Below are positions 10,431 through 19,842 of a stretch of DNA of 64,000 nucleotides, one piece after another. Below the pieces are notes generated by a model. The model was not told the DNA's origin, made no database searches, and was given only the letters and a program-made list of their open reading frames with translations. Within the stretch, counting starts at the first letter, position 1. Every line of letters begins with the position of its first letter. Both the position numbers and the translations under genes were made by a program. The stretch comes from Aquimarina spinulae (GTDB taxonomy: Bacteria > Bacteroidota > Bacteroidia > Flavobacteriales > Flavobacteriaceae), in assembly GCF_943373825.1 (NCBI RefSeq), contig NZ_CALSBP010000002.1, forward strand, positions 3,275,501 to 3,339,500, read 5' to 3'.

Positions 10431-11651
10431 ATGATTGCCATGCTAAAACAAATATTGAACAAGCGAAATATTTATTTCGATCATAACGCAACGACCCATA
10501 TAGCACCATCCGTAAGAAGTGTAATGAACCGGGTACTGAAATCTTATTGGGGAAATCCCTCATCTGGATATTCAAAAGGAAAAATGTCTGCACAAATTAT
10601 TGAAAAAGCTCGTGAACAAGTTGCTGCCGCGATCGGAGCTCATTCACATGAATTGTATTTTTCTAGTTGTGCAACCGAATCCAATAATGCGTTATTGAAA
10701 ACAATAAGTACTCATTTCTATCCCGATAAAAACAAAATAATATCTACACCAATTGAGCATCCATCGGTGATTGAAACACTAGAGTATTTGAAGACCAAAA
10801 ATATAGATGTTCAATATTGCCCAGTAGATAGCTCTGGCCGTGTATTGCTTAAAGAACTCGAAACTATGATAGATCATAAGACTTCTATGGTTTGTTGTAT
10901 GTTGGCTAATAATGAAATAGGGACGATTCAGGATATTAAAAAAATATCTGAAATGGCCAAGGCTAAAGGCGCTTTGGTTTTTTCTGATTGTGTGCAGGCA
11001 TTAGGCAAAATCCCTATAAACGTGAAGGAACTAGGAGTCGATTATGCTACATTTTCTGCTCATAAGCTCTATGGTCCTAAAGGGATAGGTGCCTGGTATG
11101 CCAAAATTAGTTGCCCCTTAGAACCTTATATTCATGGAGGACATCAAGAAGAAGGAATGCGAGCGGGTACAGAATCCATTCATAATATCGCAGGTTTTGG
11201 AGAAGCATGCAGGCATGTAGATAAACTTGTATCCCTTTCAATAAAAAATGAGCCTCTTAAAAAAATATTCATTAATGAATTGAAAGCAATAAAAAGCGAT
11301 GTAATTATTAATTCTCCAATAGATAACTGTTTAACAAATACTATTAATTTAACTTTCCCAGGTATTGGCAGTGGCGACTTAATGAAATCACTGGATTATA
11401 AAGGAATTGCAGTTTCTTCTGGCTCTGCATGTAGTACATCATCTAACAAACCCTCTCATGTTTTAAAAGCAATTGGCTTAACAGATGATGCAGCACAGGA
11501 ATCGATCAGGATAAGCTTTGGATCGAAGACAAAACACCAACATATCAGATACGCTTTGAAGGTGATAAAAGAATATATTGAAGAAATAAAAAGCGAAAAA
11601 TTAAACTCATCTGTGAAGATCAATAGACCAGACCTGAATTATAATAGGTAA
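10431..11651 (+). CDS. Cysteine desulfurase, NifS/IscS type
   Basis: Class V PLP enzyme (406 aa) expected to take sulfur from L-cysteine as an enzyme persulfide, releasing alanine. Visible features: N-terminal YFDHNATT, the PLP lysine in SAHKLYGPKG, the HGGHQEEGMRAGTE segment, and the persulfide cysteine C334 in GSACSTSSNKPSHVL, typical of NifS/IscS. Length is normal for the family. The start could be ATG 10431 or ATG 10440. It sits 8 bp after the C_GCAxxG_C_C gene, with a methyltransferase and a second desulfurase downstream and no isc or suf scaffold genes nearby. This suggests a pathway-specific sulfur donor rather than housekeeping Fe-S assembly. The biochemical class is well supported; the pathway role is inferred. 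Confidence 0.93.
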   Translation: MIAMLKQILNKRNIYFDHNATTHIAPSVRSVMNRVLKSYWGNPSSGYSKGKMSAQIIEKAREQVAAAIGAHSHELYFSSCATESNNALLKTISTHFYPDKNKIISTPIEHPSVIETLEYLKTKNIDVQYCPVDSSGRVLLKELETMIDHKTSMVCCMLANNEIGTIQDIKKISEMAKAKGALVFSDCVQALGKIPINVKELGVDYATFSAHKLYGPKGIGAWYAKISCPLEPYIHGGHQEEGMRAGTESIHNIAGFGEACRHVDKLVSLSIKNEPLKKIFINELKAIKSDVIINSPIDNCLTNTINLTFPGIGSGDLMKSLDYKGIAVSSGSACSTSSNKPSHVLKAIGLTDDAAQESIRISFGSKTKHQHIRYALKVIKEYIEEIKSEKLNSSVKINRPDLNYNR

Positions 11652-11818
11652 AGATATTCACTCGGATAAAAAATAAAATAATGCATTAAAAATTTTGAAC
11701 GATTATTTAATGTAAAGAAATGATTAAATTTTTAATGTAATAAAGAAGTGTTTACACTTAGTCCCAATTTTATAACTAATTTGTAACTAAGTGATTATTA
11801 AAATTTAAATGTGTAAAA

Positions 11819-12439
11819 ATGTATAAGTCTGAAAAATTTTGGGATAAAAGTGCTACTGGGTATGATAAGGAAGAAATGAAAGACAAGGAGGTGCGAATTA
11901 AAATTCTTCGAAAAATCAAAGGGTATCTCAAAAAAGAGGATAATGTTTTGGATTATGGATGTGCCACCGGAATATTAGCCAATGAAATTGCTAGTAATGT
12001 TGATAAGGTTTATGGCATTGATATATCATCTGAAATGATCCGAATTGCCCAAAACAAAGCCAATGAACTACATATTCAAAATGTGGATTATTTGCATACT
12101 ACAATATTCGATAAAAACTATAAGTCAGGAGACTTTGATATGATATTGGCAGTGTATGTGCTTCATTTATTAGAAGATTTACCCAAGGTTTTGGAAAGGA
12201 TCTATGAATTGTTAAAACCGGGAGGGATGTTTATTTCTGTAACACCTTGTTTGGGGAAAAGATCTCTTGCTGGTATTGGGCTATCACTTGTTAGTAAAAC
12301 CGGATTAATCCCAAAACTGAAAACATATACTGTTTCAGAATTAGAAAATTCAATAAAGGATACAGGTTTTGAAATTTTTGAAACCGAATGTTTACACCGC
12401 AGAGGACGGCAACATTTTATTGCAGTAAGAAAGAATTAA
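11819..12439 (+). CDS. Class I SAM-dependent methyltransferase
   Basis: A 206-aa methyltransferase with the Rossmann SAM motif VLDYGCATG (motif I), an acidic strand end in YGIDISSEM, and the post-motif LLKPGGMFISV. It belongs to the Methyltransf_11/25 type of small-molecule or quinone methyltransferases. It lies between two cysteine desulfurases in the PKS cluster, so the acceptor could be a thiol or hydroxyl on the polyketide; the sequence does not fix the substrate. It is preceded by 167 bp of AT-rich DNA, which may hold its own promoter. Confidence 0.85.
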   Translation: MYKSEKFWDKSATGYDKEEMKDKEVRIKILRKIKGYLKKEDNVLDYGCATGILANEIASNVDKVYGIDISSEMIRIAQNKANELHIQNVDYLHTTIFDKNYKSGDFDMILAVYVLHLLEDLPKVLERIYELLKPGGMFISVTPCLGKRSLAGIGLSLVSKTGLIPKLKTYTVSELENSIKDTGFEIFETECLHRRGRQHFIAVRKN

Positions 12440-12507
12440 AAAGTTTAGTGTTAAGAAAATTATTTAAAAATAAGAACAGATTAAAAATCAAATAAAACGA
12501 GGTTCAA

Positions 12508-14502
12508 ATGGAAACAACTATGTACAACGAGTATGGATCATCAAACGTTAGCCAGCTCAAACAAGAAGAAAATGGTATGCAAAAGGGTAATGAATCAGAA
12601 ACAGCATTTGCTGAGCTGGAACGCGGAGTGCATGCAGCACTAGAAACTTATTCCAACGTACATCGTGGGAGTGGACACAATTCAATGGTATCTTCTCACC
12701 TATATGAGCATGCCAGGGACATTGTTTTAGAATATATGGGGCTTAACAAAGAAAAATATATTGTCATTTTTTGCTCCTCCAAAAGAACAAATGACCTAAC
12801 ATCTCAACTTAAGTCAGGAAGCTATCAATTTTTGACAAGTAAAGAGGTAGGTTTACCGTTGGGTATAACCGCAGTTGTTGTCGGGAAAAAAGCGTTACCT
12901 AAAGGCAGACCATCAGAATGTGGTGGAGGAACAGCCAGACTTGTTGCTGCAGACTGGATAATCTGGAATAACGGCCCAGACAAATTTGAGGCAGGTACTC
13001 CAGCCATTGTTAATGTCATTGCATTTAGCAAGGCACTTCTCTTAATGAAGCAATATGGAAAAGATATCTTTAAGAGGTTATCTCAAAAAGATCTTAGTGT
13101 AAATGAATTGATATATAAGGATGAGTTGGAGAAATACTCTGGACTAGAACTTATGAAGGAACTTAAAAAAACTTTAATAGGACGAGGTATGATTGTACCG
13201 ACTATGGAAGGGGAGAGACGATTCGTAAATCTGGATAATAGTGCCAGTACACCTACGTTTACCCCAATTTGGAATACGTTTCGTGAGGCATTACGTCTAC
13301 CAGAGAAAAAAAGACAAGAAGTAGTGCAAGAAGTAAAAACTATTTGTAGCGAAATTCTGGGGGCGCCTCTCGAAAACTATGATATTATTTTTACCAAAAA
13401 CACTACCGAATCTATAAACCTGGTATCTGAAAATCTGATCAATAATCCCGAAAATAATATTGATCCAGTAGTACTGATTTCCTTGCTAGAACATTCTTCT
13501 AATGATTTACCATGGCGTATGATTTCTCAAAACTCACTGATTAGGTTAGGAGTGAATGAAGAAGGTTTTATAGATTTAGTAGAGCTGGAAAAAAATCTAC
13601 GAGAATATAATTTGGAGTATAAGTATGCAAAAAAGCGCATTAAAATTGTTGCTCTGAGTGGTGCTTCTAACGTTTTAGGGTCATGTCATAATATCAATGA
13701 AGTAAGCTCAATTGTCCACAAATATGGTGCAAAACTTCTGGTAGACGGTGCCCAGGTAGTCGCTCACCTTAAGGTTGATGTAGAAAAAGAAGGGATCGAT
13801 TATATGGCTTTTTCTGCTCATAAAGTATATGCCCCATTTGGTACCGGAGTATTGGTAGTTAAAAAAGGATTACTTAATTATAACCTGAATGAGAAGAAAC
13901 GTATCCAATTGTCTGGAGAAGAAAATATAGGAGGGATTGCTTCTTTAGGTAAAGCACTTGTGCTTTTACAACGTATTGGTATGGATGTAGTTCATAAAGA
14001 AGAACAAGTATTGACTAAACGAATATTAGATGGGATGTCAAAAATACCTGGACTTACCGTTTTTGGGGTAAATGACCCTAAATCCCCTCAGTTTAATGAT
14101 AGGATAGGGGTTATTGTTTTTGAGACAAAAGGAATTTTGCATAACAAGCTGGCAGAAGAGATGTTCAGGAAAGGAGGTATCGGTGTACGATATGGTTGTC
14201 ATTGTGCCCATTTACTGGTTAAGAAAATAACAGGTATTAGTCCTGTACTCGAGCAAGTACAACGTGTCGTTTTAACTGTAGCTCCAAAGACCCAATTACC
14301 GGGAGTTGTTAGGGTTAGTCTTGGAATAGAAAATACAGAAGAAGATGTAGATATCTTAATTGAGGTGTTACATAAACTAATTCAACAAATCAAAGAGAAA
14401 CCTAGTGGGGCGCAAAAAAAGGCAAACTCCAAAGCAGAAGCCGATTTCCAGAAACAGTTGGATAATTTCTCTCAGGCAGCTGCTCAAAGAGTTTATGCTT
14501 AG
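12508..14502 (+). CDS. SufS-type cysteine desulfurase with extra N-terminal domain
   Basis: A 664-aa protein. Residues from about 240 on form a complete class V aminotransferase fold: VNLDNSAST, SHNDLPW-like substrate loop (LLEHSSNDLPWR), DGAQ, PLP lysine K439 in SAHKVYAPFG, and the SufS-type loop RYGCHCAH with C566. About 230 residues precede this catalytic unit. They include ETYSNVHRGSGHNS and HLYEHARDIVLEYMG, which resemble the start of a class V aminotransferase, as if a degenerate half-copy were fused in front. A Lys/Ala-rich tail ends the protein. Ordinary SufS is only about 400 aa. A second desulfurase three genes after the first implies specialised sulfur or C-S chemistry, either persulfide donation or C-S lyase activity. 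Catalytic class is well supported; substrate is unknown. Confidence 0.88.
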   Translation: METTMYNEYGSSNVSQLKQEENGMQKGNESETAFAELERGVHAALETYSNVHRGSGHNSMVSSHLYEHARDIVLEYMGLNKEKYIVIFCSSKRTNDLTSQLKSGSYQFLTSKEVGLPLGITAVVVGKKALPKGRPSECGGGTARLVAADWIIWNNGPDKFEAGTPAIVNVIAFSKALLLMKQYGKDIFKRLSQKDLSVNELIYKDELEKYSGLELMKELKKTLIGRGMIVPTMEGERRFVNLDNSASTPTFTPIWNTFREALRLPEKKRQEVVQEVKTICSEILGAPLENYDIIFTKNTTESINLVSENLINNPENNIDPVVLISLLEHSSNDLPWRMISQNSLIRLGVNEEGFIDLVELEKNLREYNLEYKYAKKRIKIVALSGASNVLGSCHNINEVSSIVHKYGAKLLVDGAQVVAHLKVDVEKEGIDYMAFSAHKVYAPFGTGVLVVKKGLLNYNLNEKKRIQLSGEENIGGIASLGKALVLLQRIGMDVVHKEEQVLTKRILDGMSKIPGLTVFGVNDPKSPQFNDRIGVIVFETKGILHNKLAEEMFRKGGIGVRYGCHCAHLLVKKITGISPVLEQVQRVVLTVAPKTQLPGVVRVSLGIENTEEDVDILIEVLHKLIQQIKEKPSGAQKKANSKAEADFQKQLDNFSQAAAQRVYA

Positions 14503-14939
14503 TTGTTAAGATGAACATTAATATTCATGAATAGGAAATAATAACCTTATCCCAAAACATAATCTGGTTTTGGAGAATTCCTAGGATTCAAATTTTATTT
14601 ACAAAAATTTCATTAGATATGTAGAGGCAGGATTTTGTTTACAGATCCCGATAGCCTTATTCATGTCAGATCATCGTGTTAGTAATTCAATGTTCAGGAT
14701 AGATATCAAGAAAAATAAATGATCTTGAGTGACTATCTGGGAATTGATATTGATAATCAAGACTCAATGTTCTATTGATCAAATGATGGTCGATGACCTA
14801 TCGTAAATCAAATATCATCAACATACATTATAATTAAAACTAAGATACAGGTAATGTAGCTTAATATGGTATACTCAAAAGATTCGTATGCCAATCACAC
14901 AAAAACTTAATTTTTAACCATTTAATAATAGAAAAATAT
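14503..14939 (+). other. 437-bp intergenic region before the HMG synthase gene
   Basis: No plausible gene is seen. A short 7-bp hairpin (CCAAAAC at 14552, GTTTTGG at 14567) lacks a T tract and is a weak terminator candidate. The rest is AT-rich and probably contains the promoter of the HMGS-ECH gene pair. Confidence 0.5.
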
Positions 14940-16199
14940 ATGCGTATAGCAGGAATTGAAGCAATGAATGTCTTCGGAGGTACAACATTTTTGGACGTAG
15001 AAAAACTTGCAGAATATCGTAAATTAGATACATCTCGTTTTAAAAACCTTCTTATGAAGGAGAAAACGGTGGCATTACCCTATGAGGACCCAGTCACTTT
15101 TGGGGTAAATGCTGCTAAGCCTCTTATAGATGCGCTTAGCCCGGAAGAAAAAGATCGAATCGAACTGGTAATCTCATGTACAGAATCGTCCTTTGATTTT
15201 GGGAAATCAATGAGTACTTATTTTCATGAAATTTTGGGCTTGAACCGTAATTGTCGTTTGTTTGAATTAAAAAATGCATGCTATTCTGGGGTAGCTGGTT
15301 TTCAAATGGCAATCAATTTTATCTTGTCTCAAACTTCACCTGGGGCAAAAGCTCTGGTAATTGCTACAGATGTATCTCGTTTTATGATAGAAGAAGGTGG
15401 AGATGCACTCACTATGGAATGGTCATTTGCAGAACCTAGTGGAGGTGCTGGAGCAGTCGCTATGCTAGTTAGCGAGAAACCTCATGTGTTTCAAGTAGAT
15501 ATTGGTGCTAATGGCTATTATGGTTATCAGGTTATGGATACTTGTAGACCTACTTCAGATGGTGAAGCCGGAGATTCTGACCTGTCATTACTTTCTTATT
15601 TGGACTGTTGTGAGAATTCTTTTTATGAATACCAAAAACGTGTTCCCGAGGCAGATTATGCCAAGACTTTTAGCTACCTAGCCTTTCATACTCCTTTTGG
15701 AGGAATGGTCAAAGGAGCACATCGTAATTTAATGCGTAAAGCAGTGAAAGCAAAGCCTAAGGAAATAGAAATGGATTTTGAGAATCGAGTAGTTCCCGGG
15801 TTGATCTACTGTCAGCGTATTGGTAATATTATGGGAGCGACAGCGATGATGTCACTCGCTAGTACGATTGAGAATGGCAGTTTTGATGCACCACAAAGAG
15901 TAGGATGTTTTTCTTATGGGTCAGGCTGTTGTTCTGAGTTTTTTAGCGGTATTGTAGGCGAAAAAAGCAAGGAAAGTATACAGAAATTTAAGATCAAAGA
16001 GCAATTTGATAAAAGGTATGAACTGAAAATGGATGAATACGAAAATTTACTAGTAGGGAGCAATGCAGTAAAATTTGGTACGCGTAATGTAAAATTGGAT
16101 ACTGATTTTATTTCTCAAGCCAGAAAAACACTTGATAGAGAGACACTTTTTTTAAAAGAGATTAAAGAATTTAAAAGAGAATACGAATGGATATCATAA
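14940..16199 (+). CDS. pksG: HMG-CoA synthase-like beta-branching enzyme (PksG type)
   Basis: A 419-aa HMG synthase homologue of the polyketide beta-branching cassette. It condenses an acetyl unit from the donor ACP with a beta-ketothioester on the PKS. The match to PksG runs end to end, including YEDPVTFGVNAAKP, nucleophile C114 in NACYSGVAGF, YGYQVMDTCRP, catalytic His in AFHTPFGGMVKGAH, and the C-terminal RFGTRNVKLD-type segment (KFGTRNVKLD). Its end overlaps the following ECH gene by 13 bp, so the two are translationally linked. Partners in the window are the ECH at 16187, the donor ACP at 20737 and the decarboxylating KS at 21049. Confidence 0.96.
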   Translation: MRIAGIEAMNVFGGTTFLDVEKLAEYRKLDTSRFKNLLMKEKTVALPYEDPVTFGVNAAKPLIDALSPEEKDRIELVISCTESSFDFGKSMSTYFHEILGLNRNCRLFELKNACYSGVAGFQMAINFILSQTSPGAKALVIATDVSRFMIEEGGDALTMEWSFAEPSGGAGAVAMLVSEKPHVFQVDIGANGYYGYQVMDTCRPTSDGEAGDSDLSLLSYLDCCENSFYEYQKRVPEADYAKTFSYLAFHTPFGGMVKGAHRNLMRKAVKAKPKEIEMDFENRVVPGLIYCQRIGNIMGATAMMSLASTIENGSFDAPQRVGCFSYGSGCCSEFFSGIVGEKSKESIQKFKIKEQFDKRYELKMDEYENLLVGSNAVKFGTRNVKLDTDFISQARKTLDRETLFLKEIKEFKREYEWIS

Positions 16200-16978
16200 G
16201 TAATGCTGCATCATACGAGACTATAAAAACCAGATTTGAAGGAGATATTTGTTTTATTCAAATCGATCGTCCAGAAGTTAAAAATGCAATTAATAATAGA
16301 CTGATCGAAGAGTTTACAAATGCACTTGATCATTGTGAAGAGTTGGCAAAAATAGTGGTTGTCGAAGGTTCTCCTGAAGTGTTTTGTTTTGGAGCAGATT
16401 TCAAAGGGATTCAACAAAGTCTTGAAAACGGAACTCTGCACCAGGAACAAAACCCAGAACTAATGTATAATCTATGGCTAAAACTATCCTCAGGCCCATA
16501 TATTACTATTGCACATGTTAGAGGGAAAGCTAATGCCGGTGGAATGGGTTTTGTGTCTGCCTGCGATATAGTTCTCTGTGAAGAGAAAGCAGTATTCAGT
16601 TTGTCAGAACTTCTTTTTGGACTGATGCCTGCGTGTGTTTTGCCTTTTCTGATCCGTCGAATAGGATTCTCAAAAGCACATTACATGACATTAATGACTC
16701 AACCTATATCAGCAAAAGAAGCATATGACTGGGGATTGGTAGATGCATATGACGAGAATAGTAAAAATCTGTTGAGAAAACATTTATTACGACTACGTCT
16801 GCTTTCTAAGCAGGGAATAGCCAGTTATAAGAGTTACCTGAATAAATTGAATGATTTTCCAAATACTTCTAAATCACATGCTCTTGCAGCAAATATTGAA
16901 GTGTTTTCTGATGAAAGCAACTTGAATAAAATTGCAAGATTTGTAAAAACGGGGCAATTTCCCTGGGAAGAAAGGTAA
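16187..16978 (+). CDS. pksH: Enoyl-CoA hydratase-like dehydratase ECH1 (PksH type)
   Basis: A 263-aa crotonase-fold protein that matches PksH, the ECH1 enzyme that dehydrates the HMG-like intermediate during beta-branching. Diagnostic stretches are GSPEVFCFGADF, GPYITIAHVRGKANAGGMGF, SLSELLFGLMPACVLPFLIRR (in two parts) and AHYMTLMTQPIS. It overlaps the HMGS gene by 13 bp. The companion decarboxylase ECH2 (PksI type) is not in this window, so it is either left of base 1, elsewhere, or absent. ECH1 rather than ECH2 is called from overall similarity to PksH. Confidence 0.94.
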   Translation: MDIISNAASYETIKTRFEGDICFIQIDRPEVKNAINNRLIEEFTNALDHCEELAKIVVVEGSPEVFCFGADFKGIQQSLENGTLHQEQNPELMYNLWLKLSSGPYITIAHVRGKANAGGMGFVSACDIVLCEEKAVFSLSELLFGLMPACVLPFLIRRIGFSKAHYMTLMTQPISAKEAYDWGLVDAYDENSKNLLRKHLLRLRLLSKQGIASYKSYLNKLNDFPNTSKSHALAANIEVFSDESNLNKIARFVKTGQFPWEER

Positions 16979-17159
16979 ATGTACATGGGGATATAATATC
17001 CGGTAAGGTTAGCTATAGAATCGGATTTACTCAAACTATTTAAACCTTTTAAAAACCAAACTCAATTAGCTTTCTGGGTGTGATTTTAAATGATTTTGAT
17101 ACATCGTTAACGCTATGAAGAAACCAAATTATTATTAATTTATTTTTTTAGAGAGAAGT

Positions 17160-18512
17160 ATGAAGAATTGCTCCAACTTCACCAATAATATTGTAATTAG
17201 TATTATCATCTCATTTATAAGTATTACATATGTTTATGGCCAGATTCCCATAGAAAATGATAGCATAGTAGACAGTGAGGATTTTGATATCATTGATATG
17301 GAATCTACTATGATTGAAGAAAAAAAGGGCTCTCCCTCATGGGTTTCGGATATGTTTAGTGCAATGCGTTTGGGGATACAATATGGATTCACTTATAAAA
17401 TTGAAAAACCGGATAAAATCATGAATAACCGGCTTTCATTTCGACTAGAATATTCTAAATCTTTCATGGATTACCTTTCACTTCATGTAGATACAAAAAT
17501 GTTTGCCTTTCTTAAAAATGATCATAGAATTCGGGATGAAAAGGATATAGTATTTGAAGGAAGAACCAGAGAAGCTTATTTGCAAACTAGTTTTAATGAA
17601 ACAAGTATCAAAGCAGGAATTCAGATAGTTGTATGGGGAGAATCAGATTATGCAATTGTTACTAATGAAATAGGCCGTTTGGATTACCGGGAACCATTAA
17701 GCCTTAATATGGATGACCTTAGGATTGGGCAACCCATGTTAACGGTAGATCAATATTCATCATTTGGATATTGGAGTGCATTTTTTGTGCCTTATCCCGA
17801 ATTTAACGAACAACCTAGAAAAGGAACAGGGTATTATTATGATCCTTTTGACGGGAAAGTTGAGTATCTTAAGGAAAAACAAAAGGGGAATTTTTTTGAG
17901 TATGGTTTACGATGGAGAAAAACCTACGGGAAAAGTGATATTAGTATTATGGCAGCTAGTTTGATAGATAATCAATATGCCTTACGAATGGTAACTCCTG
18001 ATCTTATTGCCAAAAGTAAGCATCGGTTTTTTATGACTGGTGTTACCCTAAATCGAGCAATCAATAATTTACTCGTTAAGGGCGAAGTAGCTTTAAAATC
18101 CCGAAAAGCATATAACGATGCATCGTTTCAGGTTATAAAGAAAAATGCTCTGGATGCCTCACTTGGTGTTGATTACTCCCCCAACAGTACTTTTACGTTA
18201 AGTATAGAAGCCGTGAATTACCATATCATGGATTGGTCTGATCAAATCCAGGGAATGCCTAGAAACAACTACATAATCCTGATGGCCTTGAGCAAACAAC
18301 TAATGAAAAATGATTTGTCTTTTAGTTGGGCTTCTATGTATAACGGGCCTTATACTAATTTTTTTAATGTGTTATCAGCTTCTTACAATTGGAATGACCA
18401 TATCACTCTAAATTTTGATGCACTCATTCCTATAGTAGACGATAATAGAAGTGGTTTTTACCCATATCGTGATCAAAAACAAGTTGCTTTTAGGATTTTA
18501 TATCAGCTTTGA
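17160..18512 (+). CDS. Predicted outer-membrane beta-barrel (DUF1302-like) in the PKS cluster
   Basis: A 450-aa protein with an N-terminal signal peptide ending near VYGQ, followed by alternating hydrophobic/aromatic strands and a C-terminal aromatic strand (QVAFRILYQL), all typical of outer-membrane barrels. The central VVWGESDYAIVTNEIGRLD stretch resembles the WGE...N.(V/I).(D) region of DUF1302-type barrels. That assignment is tentative because it is remembered rather than searched. The gene lies between ECH1 and the acyl hydrolase, all on the same strand, so it probably belongs to the biosynthetic cluster. Release of the product across the outer membrane is a reasonable inference. Confidence 0.65.
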   Translation: MKNCSNFTNNIVISIIISFISITYVYGQIPIENDSIVDSEDFDIIDMESTMIEEKKGSPSWVSDMFSAMRLGIQYGFTYKIEKPDKIMNNRLSFRLEYSKSFMDYLSLHVDTKMFAFLKNDHRIRDEKDIVFEGRTREAYLQTSFNETSIKAGIQIVVWGESDYAIVTNEIGRLDYREPLSLNMDDLRIGQPMLTVDQYSSFGYWSAFFVPYPEFNEQPRKGTGYYYDPFDGKVEYLKEKQKGNFFEYGLRWRKTYGKSDISIMAASLIDNQYALRMVTPDLIAKSKHRFFMTGVTLNRAINNLLVKGEVALKSRKAYNDASFQVIKKNALDASLGVDYSPNSTFTLSIEAVNYHIMDWSDQIQGMPRNNYIILMALSKQLMKNDLSFSWASMYNGPYTNFFNVLSASYNWNDHITLNFDALIPIVDDNRSGFYPYRDQKQVAFRILYQL

Positions 18513-18692
18513 TGGCTTATGATAAATATTACATGGTGCTTTCTTGGCTATAAATAAAAAGAAAAACTGAGGCACTGTAGAAATAAAATACCTAACCAGG
18601 TAATCAGAAGATTTTTCAGGTTTTCTATTAATACAAGCTGTACAGAAAATGCAATGGGTTAGGAAACCCTGTCATTAAAATAAAAAAATCAA

Positions 18693-19643
18693 ATGAATAA
18701 ACAGATTATATGTATGTTCTCTGGCCAGGGTTCTCAATACTACAAAATGGGTAAAGAACTCTATGAGCATAATGAACAATTTAGATATTGGATGAATCAT
18801 TGTAATGAAATAGTTTTTCCATTAATAAGAACCTCTTTAATTGATGTTTTATATGGGGGAAAGAGAAAAAGTGAACCCTTTGACAACATTCTTTATACGA
18901 ACCCTGCTATATTGACTATCCAGTATAGTATGTTCAAATTACTGAAAGAGATGGGTATCCAGCCAGATTTTCTTTTGGGGTATAGTATGGGGGAGCTTCA
19001 TGCGGCTGTTGTTTCGGGTGCCATTTCTTTAGAGGACGGGATTAGAGTATCGGTTGACATCGCTAAGCTTACTCATGAAAGAACCCAACCTGCAGGTATG
19101 TTGGCCATTATGGAACCCAAATCAATAATGACCCGCTACCCAGATCTTTTTCATAACTGTTGGCTTACGGCAGGAAATTTTCAAGAGAACTTTGTTGTGA
19201 GCGGTTTACCTCATGCCATACAAAACCTTCATCAAAACTTAAATAAAGAAAATATTATATCACAAATATTACCGGTTAAATATGGGTTTCATACTAAGCT
19301 TATAGATCCAATTGAAGAAGCTTATACACACATTTTCAGTAATATTAAGGTAGTACCTCCAAAAATTCCGGTGATATCGTCCTTACAAGCAGGAACAGTT
19401 CGGGAACTGAATGGGGATTACGTATGGAAAGCAATCCGTTATCCTGTTAATTTTGAGCAAACCATAGAAAGAATACTAGAAACCGGAGATTATACTTTTA
19501 TAGATATGGGACCTAGTGGAACTTTATCAACCTTTGTTAAATATATACTTCCTTCAGATTCAGATTCTATTTCACTACAAATGATAAATCAATTTGGAAG
19601 TGATCTCAATGTCATTCAAAAATTAAGAACCTGTTTATGTTAG
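18693..19643 (+). CDS. pksD: Trans-acting acyl hydrolase (PksD/PedC type)
   Basis: A 316-aa acyltransferase-fold protein. It opens with CMFSGQGSQYYKMGKELY, has the nucleophile Ser98 in GYSMGELHAAVVSGAIS and ends with FIDMGPSGTLSTFVKYILP, closely following B. subtilis PksD. PksD/PedC-type proteins act as acyl hydrolases that clear stalled or wrong acyl chains from carrier proteins of trans-AT PKSs, rather than loading malonyl units. The loading AT is the separate gene at 22365. The start ATG at 18693 precedes the FSGQGSQ motif by the usual few residues. The two tRNA-Cys genes follow directly. Confidence 0.9.
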   Translation: MNKQIICMFSGQGSQYYKMGKELYEHNEQFRYWMNHCNEIVFPLIRTSLIDVLYGGKRKSEPFDNILYTNPAILTIQYSMFKLLKEMGIQPDFLLGYSMGELHAAVVSGAISLEDGIRVSVDIAKLTHERTQPAGMLAIMEPKSIMTRYPDLFHNCWLTAGNFQENFVVSGLPHAIQNLHQNLNKENIISQILPVKYGFHTKLIDPIEEAYTHIFSNIKVVPPKIPVISSLQAGTVRELNGDYVWKAIRYPVNFEQTIERILETGDYTFIDMGPSGTLSTFVKYILPSDSDSISLQMINQFGSDLNVIQKLRTCLC

Positions 19644-19711
19644 TAATCTACTGTAATACACATTTTTCAGAAATATTGATAGAAAGTATTTTGTAAGGAA
19701 CAATAAGAAAA

Positions 19712-19786
19712 GGTGCTGTACCCAAGCGGTCTAAGGGGAAGGTCTGCAAAACCTTTATTTCAGTGGTTCGAATCCACTCAGCACCT
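19712..19786 (+). tRNA. tRNA-Cys (GCA), copy 1
   Basis: Cloverleaf read by eye. Acceptor stem GGTGCTG (19712-19718) pairs with CAGCACC (19779-19785), discriminator T. The D stem is CCC/GGG, the anticodon stem AAGGT/ACCTT, the loop CTGCAAA giving anticodon GCA, and the T arm AGTGG-TTCGAAT-CCACT. The U discriminator fits tRNA-Cys. CCA is not encoded. It lies inside the PKS cluster. Confidence 0.93.
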
Positions 19787-19842
19787 CTTAAGAATATTTT
19801 TATCTGTATGTTTTGAAGTTAAAAACTATGACTTACATAAAT

